Positions 8,929-17,789 of a DNA stretch of 64,000 nucleotides are shown one piece after another. Position 1 is the first letter of the stretch. Each line of letters starts with the position of its first letter. Origin of the DNA: Pyxidicoccus parkwaysis (GTDB lineage: Bacteria > Myxococcota > Myxococcia > Myxococcales > Myxococcaceae). The stretch is taken from positions 7,368,001 to 7,432,000 of the forward strand of contig NZ_CP071090.1 in assembly GCF_017301735.1 (NCBI RefSeq), in the 5' to 3' direction. Made by a program: the position numbers and the translations under genes. Below the pieces are notes generated by a model. It had not been told where the DNA came from and searched no databases. It saw nothing but the letters and a program-made list of their open reading frames with translations.

Positions 8929-9023
8929 GTCGCCTCCTGTGTCGGGGCGCGGCCCTCATGGGTTCCGCGCGCCATTGCCGAGGCAGACAGTCCCGCATCG
9001 CGGATGTGACACACCCGCTCCAA

Positions 9024-9106
9024 CGCCATCGGCGCGTAATCCGGTCCCCCCCAGCTCCTGGAAGGCGAGGGTCAGGCCGTCCTGCAGCACGGCGGGCGTG
9101 GGGACG
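9024..9106 (-). pseudogene. remnant of the 3' end of a PAS-STAS gene (direct repeat copy 1)
   Basis: This stretch aligns with 12493-12573, the last codons and stop of the intact PAS-STAS gene, in the same orientation. By eye about 72 of 81 positions match, with nine substitutions and one two-base insertion in a C run (9046-9052). The stop codon is lost and the frame is broken, so it is not expressed. Together the copies bracket the SLOG/TIR operon. It is either a duplicated target site left by integration of that cassette or the tail of a deleted paralogous gene. Confidence 0.7.
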
Positions 9107-9118
9107 AGGACAGCGGAC

Positions 9119-11167
9119 CTACCGAGGTGAGTGAACGCGCAGCATCTCCGTGTAGGCCTTCATCCGCTCGGTCGGCCTGCATCGCAAGGCGTAGCTTCGG
9201 GCCTGCCGATACTCGCGCCTCGACGTGTACGCGTGCGCCAGCTCGTAGAAGGCGGATGACTGCTCGACCTCGCCAGCAATCGACGGAGCAAGTCCTGCCG
9301 CCTCATCGAGTCGCCCGAGCTCGGCGAGGGTTCTGACGAGTTGCAGGAGGTCGAAGGGGCTCGTCCCGGCGAGCTTGCGCGCAAGGCCTGGTTGTCCGAC
9401 ACGCACCAGCGCGTCCAGGAGACGCTGGTGCTCATAGCCTTCCGAGTCCATCAGCGCGAGGGCCTCGCGGATGTCGACCGCGGCCTCCTCCTGCCTGCCG
9501 AGCTCCGTGAAGCCCACCGCCACCATCAGTCGCTCATCGACCTTCTTCTGTTGTCGAGCAAGCTCTCGCGCGGCCATGAAGGCCTGCTCCGCTAGTGCTG
9601 GCTTGCGAGCCACGAGCAATCTTCCGACCTGGACCAGGGCCAGGGGGCCCTGGCTCCCCTGTACCGCTTGGAACGCCGCATCCTCGAGAGCAACCGCATC
9701 CGCTTCGAGTCCTCGTGACCTCACGCCCCGAGCCGCGTTTCCCAGCGCCAACGCCCTCTCGTCTGCATCCTGGATTGCCTGCGCGAGCAGAAGGATGTCC
9801 TGACGCGTCCACAGGTCAGCCGCGATGGTGACGAGGTGGATGCGCACCGACTCCCGGCGGTCCGGGTCTCCCATCCAGGAGAGCCCGTTGAGTGCCTCGT
9901 CAATCCTCCGCTGCCGGACATGAGCGGCGAGGATGCGCGCGAATACGGGGTCACGCATTTTCAGGGCTCCGCTCTTCCCTCCCTCTGCCGGAATCTCCCG
10001 TGCCAGCTTGATGGCCGAGCGCAACTCTTGGTCGGCACTTTCGCGGTCCTCGACCGCGAAGGAGGCTTCGGAAGCCGCGGCAAGGACTTCCGCAGGAGCC
10101 CCCAGAGACATGATTCCGGAGGGGCTCTTGTCGATGAGGCTCCTGACCTGCCGGGCTTCGCGAAGCGCTCCCGCGCGTGAAAGCGTCTCCACGATACGTG
10201 CGAGGGCCGAGGCCTTTTCCGCCGGTCCCCTCCAGTGCTGCGCAGCGTCGATGGCCTCCTTGAGGTTGCCGTGAGCAGCCAGGGCCGCGACGAACCCCTC
10301 GAGCACTTCGTCCGGAGGCCCTCCAGGGTCATTCAGGGCCAGCGCGACCAGGTTCGGTGTCTCACGTTCGATTTGGAGGAACTGGTACGGAGTGCTGGTC
10401 ACCCAGCCCCAGCCGCTCGCCAGGAACATGAGGGAAAGCAGCACCGAGACAACCGCGAGTCGGAGACGGCGGTTGAAACGTCTCCGGCTCTCCCGGACAT
10501 AGCGCTGGAGCAGCCGGGTGGCCCGAGGACGGGAGGGACTTGTCTCCGGGGAGCTCAAGACCGCTGCGTCCCTGAGCCAGTTTTCGGCCCCACGCAGCAA
10601 CTTGCGTGGAAGCAGCTCATCTGGCGCATTGCCAGCGCGCCTCCACCTCAAGGCGCGACGAAGCAGCTCACCGTGCTGCTCGACGAACTGTGGCTCGGTG
10701 CGAAGCAGCTTCAGCAACTGCCGCGAGTTTTCGTCCGCGGGCCTCTGCACATCCCAGACGAAGTCCTGGATGTGCGCCAGCTCGGAAGGAGACGGTGCCC
10801 CGCAAGCCTGGGCACCCGGGCGAAGCGGTATCAAGCGTTTGCCTCGGCTCACTGCGTGCCGCAGCTCGAAGAGGCAGTGAGGAGACGCGACGGAGTGCTC
10901 GGTCAGCAGGAAGATGAAGTTCCTGGACTCCTCGATTCCGCGCTTGATGTCCGTCCAGAAGGGACTGCCGGGTGGAATGTCATGGCGGTCAATCCACAGC
11001 GTTCCCTGGAGTGCCGTGACCTTCTGCTCCAGCTCATCGATGAACGCGACGTCCCGGCGTGAGTACGAAACGAACGCGTCTCGCGTGAGCGATATGAGTG
11101 GCGGCGAAGGGGGAGCCTCTTCGAACGGGGGCTGCCCGAGGCGCCGTCTCAATGCCTGCCATCTCAT
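9119..11167 (-). CDS. TIR-domain protein with one transmembrane helix and TPR-like repeats
   Basis: This gene encodes 682 residues. Residues about 27-150 are a TIR domain: DAFVSYSRRD (strand A and box 1), WIDRHDIPPGSPFW (BB loop) and SPHCLFEL with Glu101 at the position of the catalytic glutamate of NAD-cleaving TIR enzymes. An Arg-rich stretch (RESRRRFNRRLR) precedes a single membrane helix at about 236-256, predicting the TIR in the cytoplasm and the rest outside. Residues about 260-682 are helix-turn-helix repeats of TPR type. The start has GGAGG seven bases upstream. It lies 60 bases downstream of the SLOG-4TM gene on the same strand and is probably its operon partner. A role in NAD-based immunity is inferred. 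Confidence 0.82.
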   Translation of the reverse strand: MRWQALRRRLGQPPFEEAPPSPPLISLTRDAFVSYSRRDVAFIDELEQKVTALQGTLWIDRHDIPPGSPFWTDIKRGIEESRNFIFLLTEHSVASPHCLFELRHAVSRGKRLIPLRPGAQACGAPSPSELAHIQDFVWDVQRPADENSRQLLKLLRTEPQFVEQHGELLRRALRWRRAGNAPDELLPRKLLRGAENWLRDAAVLSSPETSPSRPRATRLLQRYVRESRRRFNRRLRLAVVSVLLSLMFLASGWGWVTSTPYQFLQIERETPNLVALALNDPGGPPDEVLEGFVAALAAHGNLKEAIDAAQHWRGPAEKASALARIVETLSRAGALREARQVRSLIDKSPSGIMSLGAPAEVLAAASEASFAVEDRESADQELRSAIKLAREIPAEGGKSGALKMRDPVFARILAAHVRQRRIDEALNGLSWMGDPDRRESVRIHLVTIAADLWTRQDILLLAQAIQDADERALALGNAARGVRSRGLEADAVALEDAAFQAVQGSQGPLALVQVGRLLVARKPALAEQAFMAARELARQQKKVDERLMVAVGFTELGRQEEAAVDIREALALMDSEGYEHQRLLDALVRVGQPGLARKLAGTSPFDLLQLVRTLAELGRLDEAAGLAPSIAGEVEQSSAFYELAHAYTSRREYRQARSYALRCRPTERMKAYTEMLRVHSPR

Positions 11168-11227
11168 GGTGCTGCCTCCATTCCACGCGAGCGAGAACGC
11201 GCGGCCGTGCGCCCGCCGAGGCCGGGA

Positions 11228-12286
11228 CTACCGCCGCTGCGCCTCGACGCCCGGCATGCCCCGTGTGGCGACCGCTTCGAGGCCGAGCAGCTTTCCAAAC
11301 ACGGCGTCAGAGGTCAGGCCCGCGATGAACCCCACGGCGACGGCGAAGGGAATCGACCGCTGGGCATAGGGAATCAACTGCGCGCCCGTCAGCGTCGGGT
11401 CGGCGGTGAGCTGGGCGGTCACGAACAGCACCCCGGCCATGCCGCCCGCGACCAACCCCAGGACGAGCGCTCCCAGGATGGAGACTGTCACGCCAGGGGT
11501 GCCACGAAGACGGTCCACCATGGGTCGGATGGACGCGCCCGCGCTCCCGGCGAGAAGGGGGGCAACGAAGAGCATCCAGACCGCGAGCGCATTCCCACCC
11601 CAGATGAAGGGCACAATCGCCAGGGCCGCGGCGAAGAGCAGGCCGGACAGAATCGCGGTGAGTGGTCCCGGCGCCGTCGCCTTGAGCTGCCGTCTCCTCA
11701 ACTGTGCGAAGAGCGCTGCCACACACGCAGCCGCGGAGTCATCTTTACGCCAGGGGTGCCCCATCAAGTCGATTTCAGCGCGGTTCGGAAGGTCTTCACC
11801 CGCGGACAGGGTCTCCCACACACGGGCCGCACCGCCGCCGAATTCCTTGAGTGCGAGGATGGGCATCTGCGCACCGATAGCGACCTGCCCGGAAATCATC
11901 GTCGCGTTGCTGCCGCCTATCAGGATGACGCCATCCGCACGCGTCAGTGCGCGATAGAAGGCCACCTCCCAATCCTCGCCCTTCTCCAGGCGCCGGTCGA
12001 ACAACTTGGGATTCGTTGCCTCTTCGGCGAAGGGCGGCGGCTCCTGGTTCCGCGTGTACCACATCAAGATGCTGCGGTCCTCGGCGGGCTTGCCTTCCAC
12101 AAAGCCGGTGACGACATCCGACTCGATGAAGGGTCCGCCGTAGACCAGGAGCCGCGCCCCCTTCCTCGCCAGCTCGCGCCCCAGCTCTCGCGCCGCGAGC
12201 TTCGCCATGGCCGGGTCCTTCATGGGCGGGCTGAAGGTTCGCTGCGCGTTGGCATCTCCCACAACAGCGATGATGGGACCAGGCAC
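11228..12286 (-). CDS. SLOG-like nucleotide-binding domain fused to four transmembrane helices
   Basis: This gene encodes 352 residues from GTG 12286, chosen because GAGGAGG sits four bases upstream; ATG 12340 is the longer alternative. Residues about 4-165 form a Rossmann-like SLOG/LOG domain: IIAVVGDANA, then LLVYGGPFIESDVVTGF, then DGVILIGGSNATMISGQ. Four hydrophobic segments follow at about 206-226, 228-246, 262-288 and 305-325. SLOG domains bind nucleotide-derived ligands, as in ThsA of the Thoeris system, and SLOG-TM proteins are known as predicted effectors in nucleotide-signalling conflict systems. With the downstream TIR gene, this protein would be the ligand-gated membrane effector. 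The pairing is observed; the mechanism is inferred. Confidence 0.75.
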   Translation of the reverse strand: MPGPIIAVVGDANAQRTFSPPMKDPAMAKLAARELGRELARKGARLLVYGGPFIESDVVTGFVEGKPAEDRSILMWYTRNQEPPPFAEEATNPKLFDRRLEKGEDWEVAFYRALTRADGVILIGGSNATMISGQVAIGAQMPILALKEFGGGAARVWETLSAGEDLPNRAEIDLMGHPWRKDDSAAACVAALFAQLRRRQLKATAPGPLTAILSGLLFAAALAIVPFIWGGNALAVWMLFVAPLLAGSAGASIRPMVDRLRGTPGVTVSILGALVLGLVAGGMAGVLFVTAQLTADPTLTGAQLIPYAQRSIPFAVAVGFIAGLTSDAVFGKLLGLEAVATRGMPGVEAQRR

Positions 12287-12492
12287 GATTCCTCCTCGCT
12301 CTGCGCGCCAGATTGGCGAAGCCGGATTGTCGCCCAGCATCCCAATCTCGAGCCAGTGCAGCAGGAGCTTCTTCCAGGCCGAAAGACTTCATGTGCTCCA
12401 AACGGCAATCATGGGAACTCGGCCGCTCCATGCATGTTGGCGGTTCAGCCCGGCCGCGCGAGTGTCCTTGCTCTCCCGCTCCAGAGGCCCGG

Positions 12493-12573
12493 CGCCGTCA
12501 GCGTGTAATCCGGTACCCCAGCTCTTGGAAGGCGAGGGACAGGCCATCCTGCAGCACGGCGAGCGTGGGGATG
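12493..12573 (-). repeat. direct repeat copy 2: 3' end of the intact PAS-STAS gene
   Basis: The last codons and stop codon of the PAS-STAS gene plus five further bases match 9024-9106 in the same orientation. The distance between copies is about 3.4 kb, and exactly two genes (SLOG-4TM and TIR-TPR) lie between them. Confidence 0.75.
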
Positions 12574-13364
12574 TCACGGAACTCGATGCCCGTGGCGACC
12601 ATGGTCTGCGCCAGCGCGGGCGACATGCCGACGAGCATGCAGCGCGCGCCGAGCAGCCGCGCGGCCCGGACGGACCCGAGCAGCCGCGCGGCCGTGGTGG
12701 TGTCGAGCACGCCGATGCCGGTGATGTCGATGATGACGTGGCGGGCGCGGTGGCGCGTAATCGCCTCGAGCAGGTTCGACTGGACGATGGTGGTCCGCTC
12801 CATCGTCAGGTCCCCCACCAGGGGCATCAGCACGATGCCGTTCCAGAGCGACACGACCGGAGCCGTGAGCCGGTCGAGCATCGACTGCTGGGCCTGCAGC
12901 CGCACCTCGCTCTCCCGCGCGCGCTGCTCGAACTCGGCCCGCGAGGTGATGCGGCTCTGCAGGTTGGTGACGTCGGTGATGATGGCGATGAGCCCGGTGA
13001 CTTCTCCGGCCTCGTTCCGCGTCGGGTACTTCCGCGTCCAGAGGGTGTGGATGGTGCCGTCGGGAAGAGGGATGGGCTCCTCGTTCTCGTGCGGCAGGCC
13101 CGAGCCGCACACCAGGTCGTCGTTCTCCCAGTACAGGCGCACCGTATCGGGAGGCATGAACGCGTCGTCGCTCTTGCCCAGGAGCTCCGCCGCCGGACGC
13201 CCCAGCAGCCGGGCAAAGGCATCGTTGAGATAGAGCCAGCGGTGACTCCGGTCCTTGACGAAGATGGGGTCGGCCAGCAGGTCGAACGCCTTCCACAACT
13301 CGGTGTCAGGCAGGAGGAACGGCTGGGAGCTGCGCAAGGAACTCACGGGCGAAGCTGTGCTCAT
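12498..13364 (-). CDS. PAS-STAS protein, RsbR-like anti-anti-sigma/stressosome regulator
   Basis: This gene encodes 288 residues. Residues about 20-140 are a PAS domain (DPIFVKDRSHRWLYLND, then GLIAIITDVT). A short coiled linker leads to a STAS domain at about 165-288 with the phosphoacceptor region IIDITGIGVLDTTTAARLL. The threonines there fit RsbR/RsbS-type phosphorylation by an RsbT-like kinase. The protein is probably a sensor in a stressosome-like or partner-switching pathway; the PAS ligand is unknown. No kinase or sigma factor gene is adjacent. Its 3' end is duplicated 3.4 kb away (9024-9106). Confidence 0.85.
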   Translation of the reverse strand: MSTASPVSSLRSSQPFLLPDTELWKAFDLLADPIFVKDRSHRWLYLNDAFARLLGRPAAELLGKSDDAFMPPDTVRLYWENDDLVCGSGLPHENEEPIPLPDGTIHTLWTRKYPTRNEAGEVTGLIAIITDVTNLQSRITSRAEFEQRARESEVRLQAQQSMLDRLTAPVVSLWNGIVLMPLVGDLTMERTTIVQSNLLEAITRHRARHVIIDITGIGVLDTTTAARLLGSVRAARLLGARCMLVGMSPALAQTMVATGIEFRDIPTLAVLQDGLSLAFQELGYRITR

Positions 13365-13512
13365 ATATTGAATATTTCTACATTAGCTGAACCGGCCGGA
13401 GAAGTGGGGCAGGGCGGCAACGGCCGCTTCCCTGCCCGCCGGCCAACCCGCCACGACTCGTTCGAGGCCGGAAACCGAAGCAATGTCGCGGGCCTGCGGG
13501 AGTCGGTTCGCC

Positions 13513-13518
13513 TATGCT
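13513..13518 (+). promoter_or_regulatory. possible -10 box of the AsmA-like operon
   Basis: TATGCT lies 19 bases before ATG 13537. Similar TATnCT boxes precede other starts in this window. No convincing -35 element is visible, so this is tentative. Confidence 0.3.
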
Positions 13519-13536
13519 CCGGGCCTCGTCGTACAC

Positions 13537-16500
13537 ATGGTGACCGCCAGCTCCCCACCGAAACCCATGGAGTCCCCCGGAGCCGGGCGGCCGCGTCGGC
13601 GGTGGGCCCGGGTCCTCGCGGGTGTGTTCCTGGCGTTCGTCGGTGTCCTCGCGCTGGTGCTGCTCGCGGGGGTGCTCGCACTGCACCACCTGGACTCCCC
13701 CTGGCTGAAGCAGCGCGTCGTGTCCCGGGTGGAGACGGCCACGGGCCTGAAGGTGGACTACCAGGTGGCCCACGTCGCCCTGCTCTCGGGCCTGCGGCTG
13801 GAAGGGCTGGTGGTGCGGACACCTCCGCCGTTCCAGGACGTCGCGCCCGAGTTGCTGCGCGTCGGCACCCTGGAGGTGCACTGGTCCCCCGGCGCGCTGC
13901 TGAGTGGGACACCCCGGGTGGAGAAGGTGGCGGTGCGGGACGTGGCCCTCGCCTGGGTGGCCGACGAGGCGGGCCCCACGTCGCTCTCCGGAGTGATGGG
14001 GCCGCCCGCGCCGGAGCCGCCTCCCGTGACAGCACCGCTCGGAGCCTCTCAACAGCTCGCGGCCCTGCTGGCCTCCGCGCCGCCGTTCGGCACCGTCGAG
14101 GTGTCGGGCGTGTCGCTGAGCTACGTGCACGTCCGGAAGGGAGAGCTCGTCGAGCGCTGGTCCCTGCGGGGGCTCGCGATGGCCGTCGAGGCGAAGCAGC
14201 AGGACGGTGGCTGGGAGGTCTTCGCGAGCGCGGGCCAGCGTGGAGCACCGCTGCCCCTGGAGGTGAGCCGCGAGGGCCCTGCGCTTCCGTCCGCGCTGGC
14301 CCGGTTGGAGCTGGCCCTCTCGGCGGAGGCAGGCGCGGCTGACGCCCGCGTGCGCGTGGACGTCGATGTGGCGCAACAGACCTTCGAGCCACGTCTCGCG
14401 GTCCGCTCATTGCTGCACGGCTCAGCCACGGCGAAGTTCGACGGCGAGCAACGACACACCACCGTCGAGCTGGAGCGCACGCAGCTCACCGACAGCGCCG
14501 AGGTGCAGGCGCAGGTGGTGCTCCCGGATGCGGCGGACGCGCCTCCCGTCCTGACGAAGGCCCTCGCGGAGGTGGACCTCGGGCGGCTGCTGCAAACGGT
14601 CCCCGCCGACCTGCGGCCGTTCTCCCTCGAGCGCGGCAAGGTGCACCTCGATGCCAGCGAGGTCACCCTCAGCGCCATGCCGCAACTGGGAGCCCAGGGC
14701 CGGCTCGGGCTGGATGTGGACGTGTCGGCCCTCGAGCTTGCTCGGGACGCGCTGCGCGTGACGCTCGGCGGTGGACGCATCTCCCTGGTAGCGACTCCAG
14801 ATGCACAAACGGGATTGGCTGCTCGAATCGCGTTCGCGCTCCACGGGCTCGACGTGGGAGGGCCCGTCACGCTGCTAGCTCCGAAGGTCTCCGGCGAGCT
14901 GACGGGTCAGCAGCTTCGTCCGGACCTCTCCTCGCCCATCAGGGTCTCGGGGGATGCCGCGCTGTCCGCCAAGGTGGACGCATTGGACGTCCGAGCCGCC
15001 GGGCTCCGTGCGACGGCGGAGCGGCTGGGCTTCCAGCTCCAGGCCGCGCTGGAGGGGCAGCCCCCCTTCGCCCTGAAGGCGGACGTGCCCGTGGGGTCGC
15101 TCCAGGTCCTCACCGCGGATGGGCACGAGGTGCTGAAGGGCCCCGTGCACCTGAAGCTCGATGCGTCGGATGTGTTCCCCCAGCCGGAGAACCCGAAGCT
15201 CAGCTGGGGCCGCGCGCGGATGAAGCTCGACGTAGGGGAGATGCACGCGTCGTTGGAGGCCACCAAGCGGAGCGATGATGTCGCGTACATCCTGGCCGTG
15301 CAGACGCCGGACCTCGTGCCCGCCCGGCCCTTCCTTCCCGACTCCATCGCCGCGCGCATCCCCTGGCAGCACCTGGGCCTGGACCTGTCCTCGACGGGCA
15401 GGCTGACGGCGCTCTTCTCCGCCTCGCCACGCGTGGAGCACCGGACGGAATTGCGCATGCAGCGGCCGGGCTGGGACGACGTGTCGGCCAGCAGCGCCGC
15501 CATGGTGCTGCGCTCGAAGGGAGATGCCTGGCGGCACCAGGGCGACCTGGACCTCCAGGTGCAGGAGCTGCGCGTTGGCGGGAAGGACCTGGGGCCTCAA
15601 CACCAGACACTGACGCTGGAGGTGGACCGCCGCAGGCCTTCGCTCCGACTGGGGCTCACCAGTCAGACGGGGCCGAAGCTCGCGCTCGATGCCGCACTGG
15701 CGTTCGACCGCAAGGCCCGCGCGCTTCGCTGTGACGTGACGGGCAACCTCGAGCCCGGAGCCGCGATGGCACCACTCCTGGCCAAGGCCCAGGTGCCCGC
15801 GGAGCTGGATGCCTCGCGGCTCGCGCTCAAGGTCGATTTGCACGGCACGCTGCTCGGCGTGCTCACGGACATCACCGCCGATGGAGCGGTACGCCTGACG
15901 CCCGCTCCGCAGAGGACTGGCGGCTTCGACGGAAAGGCCACGGTGGATGCGCGCGGCATCCGCTGGCGAAAGGATGTCCAGTCACTCAACATCCCCGCGC
16001 TGCAGTGGCAGGTCGAGTCGCGCGTCGATGGTCCCCGGCGCACCGTCCACAGCAACCTGACGGCGGAGAAGCTCTCCGTGGGCATGTACGACCGCCGCCT
16101 GTCCTTCGCCGGCGTGTCCAGCGACACCACCGCCCACTTCACCGAAGCGTGGGAAGCGGACACGAGCGAGGTGAAGCAGCTCCTGAAGGTCCAGTCGCTC
16201 GAACAGAAGCCGGCGCTGCCCTACCCCGTCCAGGACCTGGAGGGCTCGTTCTCCGCTCGCCGCAGGCCCGATGGCGTCATCCACGTCCCGGACCTGCAGC
16301 TGTCCAACGCGGGGACGGGGACGCAATTGAAGGTGGAAGGCCGGCTCGACCTCGGCGACCACCGGCGCCGCCTCGCCGTGCGGGGTGAGCTGGAGCAGGA
16401 CCTGTCCAAGCTCGCGCGGCCCGGCGTCATCGAGAGCAGCGGCAAGGCCTCGGTCGACTTCCGCGTGGCGTCCACGGACCTGAAGGTCTTCCGGACCGTC

Positions 16501-17253
16501 TCCAGCTTCCTCTTGCAGGGCGTGAATGTCTCGCTGCCCGCGTCGGGCATCGAAGTCGAAGCGCTCGATGGCAACGTGCCGGTGACGGAGAACGTGGAGC
16601 TCACCCCGGACGGCGTGCGGCTCCTGAGCGACATCGACGTGAATCCGTACTCGATGCTGCGCTTCGCCGACCAACATCCCCTGCTCTCGCGCAGCGGCTT
16701 CATGTCCGCGGGCCGCATCAGCACGCCGTACCTCACCCTGTCTCCGGTGGCGGGGAACCTGGCCATCAGCCAGAGCGTGTTCTCCATGAGCCAGCTGGAG
16801 ATGGGAGTGCGCGGCGGGCACGTCACCGGACAGTGCACGCTGGACTGGAAGGGCAAGCACTCCACCCTGGAGGCCCACGTGCGGGCGACGGGCGTGCAGT
16901 CGTCCCGGGGCGAGCCCTTCGACGGCAATGCCGCCGTGGTCATCTCCGGCAAGGACCGCAGCGTCAACGGTCGCGCGGAAATCCTGCGCATCGGCAACCG
17001 CCACCTGCTCGACTTGCTGGACCTCGAGGACCCGCACCACGCCGACCCCGCCACCAACCGCGTGCGCTACGCGCTGGGCCTGGGCTACCCGGAGCACGTG
17101 CGGGTGAGCTTCAACCACGGCTTCGGCCGGCTCAGCATCACCATGGGCGGCCTGGCCCGGCTGCTCAGCATCGACGAAATCCGGGGCATTCCCATGGGCC
17201 CCATCATCGACCGCGCCATCGACTCCATGTACCTCCCGGAGGCCATGCCATGA
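13537..17253 (+). CDS. AsmA-like/YdbH-type inner-membrane-anchored protein
   Basis: This gene encodes 1238 residues from ATG 13537; an upstream ATG at 13483 and a downstream one at 13567 are possible and no strong ribosome binding site decides. A single N-terminal membrane helix (VLAGVFLAFVGVLALVLL) is followed by about 1150 residues of beta-strand-rich repeats. The first is the AsmA-type WLKQRVVSRVETATGLKV motif, and the C-terminus ends LLSIDEIRGIPMGPIID. AsmA-like proteins span the periplasm and conduct phospholipids to the outer membrane. The downstream overlapping gene resembles YdbL, so this is best matched to YdbH. The ATGA overlap indicates translational coupling. Confidence 0.75.
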   Translation: MVTASSPPKPMESPGAGRPRRRWARVLAGVFLAFVGVLALVLLAGVLALHHLDSPWLKQRVVSRVETATGLKVDYQVAHVALLSGLRLEGLVVRTPPPFQDVAPELLRVGTLEVHWSPGALLSGTPRVEKVAVRDVALAWVADEAGPTSLSGVMGPPAPEPPPVTAPLGASQQLAALLASAPPFGTVEVSGVSLSYVHVRKGELVERWSLRGLAMAVEAKQQDGGWEVFASAGQRGAPLPLEVSREGPALPSALARLELALSAEAGAADARVRVDVDVAQQTFEPRLAVRSLLHGSATAKFDGEQRHTTVELERTQLTDSAEVQAQVVLPDAADAPPVLTKALAEVDLGRLLQTVPADLRPFSLERGKVHLDASEVTLSAMPQLGAQGRLGLDVDVSALELARDALRVTLGGGRISLVATPDAQTGLAARIAFALHGLDVGGPVTLLAPKVSGELTGQQLRPDLSSPIRVSGDAALSAKVDALDVRAAGLRATAERLGFQLQAALEGQPPFALKADVPVGSLQVLTADGHEVLKGPVHLKLDASDVFPQPENPKLSWGRARMKLDVGEMHASLEATKRSDDVAYILAVQTPDLVPARPFLPDSIAARIPWQHLGLDLSSTGRLTALFSASPRVEHRTELRMQRPGWDDVSASSAAMVLRSKGDAWRHQGDLDLQVQELRVGGKDLGPQHQTLTLEVDRRRPSLRLGLTSQTGPKLALDAALAFDRKARALRCDVTGNLEPGAAMAPLLAKAQVPAELDASRLALKVDLHGTLLGVLTDITADGAVRLTPAPQRTGGFDGKATVDARGIRWRKDVQSLNIPALQWQVESRVDGPRRTVHSNLTAEKLSVGMYDRRLSFAGVSSDTTAHFTEAWEADTSEVKQLLKVQSLEQKPALPYPVQDLEGSFSARRRPDGVIHVPDLQLSNAGTGTQLKVEGRLDLGDHRRRLAVRGELEQDLSKLARPGVIESSGKASVDFRVASTDLKVFRTVSSFLLQGVNVSLPASGIEVEALDGNVPVTENVELTPDGVRLLSDIDVNPYSMLRFADQHPLLSRSGFMSAGRISTPYLTLSPVAGNLAISQSVFSMSQLEMGVRGGHVTGQCTLDWKGKHSTLEAHVRATGVQSSRGEPFDGNAAVVISGKDRSVNGRAEILRIGNRHLLDLLDLEDPHHADPATNRVRYALGLGYPEHVRVSFNHGFGRLSITMGGLARLLSIDEIRGIPMGPIIDRAIDSMYLPEAMP

Positions 17254-17789
17254 ATCACCGCGGGTTGCTGCTGCTCGCCGCCCTCGCCGCTCCCGGGTGC
17301 ATCCGCGCGCCGGAAATCGTCATGGTCGACCGCGCGACGGCGCTGGAGGAACAGGCCTCGGGCTCGTTCAAGGACGTGGAGTTGCGGCTCGCCCGCGCGG
17401 CCATGAGTCCGACGCCGGTGCCGCTCACGCCCAACCAACTGGAGGACCTGGGCCTCCAGCCCGCGCCACTGGTCGAGAACCTGGGCAGGACGCAGGCGGA
17501 CCGCGTCGACGAGTTGCTGCGGCGCCACTGCGTGGGTGAGGGCAAGGACGGGCTGCTGGTGGACACGCGGCGCCAGTGCCTGGCCGGACGCCTGTCGGCG
17601 GATGACGTGGCGTTGATGGAGCGGGTGAATCAAGCCCGGCACCACCTGTGGCAGTGGATGCGGACGGTGCGCCCCGGCGTGCCCGAGGAGTCGCTGCGTC
17701 AAAGCTGGCACCGGGTGCATGCGGAGGGCGTGGTCTGCGGCGGCTGGGTGGAGTCCGCCAACGGCGCCTGGGGAGAGAAGAAGTGCTGA
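17250..17789 (+). CDS. YdbL-like (DUF1318-type) lipoprotein
   Basis: This gene encodes 179 residues and overlaps the AsmA-like gene by ATGA. The N-terminus is a lipoprotein signal ending AAPGC (Cys17). The C-terminal half shows the DUF1318/YdbL pattern by eye: VALMERVNQARHHLWQW, then a final GGWVESANGAWGEKK that recalls the GEYVQGINGKW end of E. coli YdbL. In E. coli, ydbH, ynbE (a small lipoprotein) and ydbL are consecutive. Here lipoprotein and YdbL character seem combined in one chain. It likely acts as periplasmic or outer-membrane partner of the AsmA-like protein. Homology is judged by motif only. Confidence 0.6.
   Translation: MNHRGLLLLAALAAPGCIRAPEIVMVDRATALEEQASGSFKDVELRLARAAMSPTPVPLTPNQLEDLGLQPAPLVENLGRTQADRVDELLRRHCVGEGKDGLLVDTRRQCLAGRLSADDVALMERVNQARHHLWQWMRTVRPGVPEESLRQSWHRVHAEGVVCGGWVESANGAWGEKKC

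Noticed and set aside
12287..12431. Reading frame starting MERPSSHDCRLEHMKSF upstream of the SLOG gene
   Set aside because: It continues only as a shadow of the SLOG gene in another frame and lacks a ribosome binding site.
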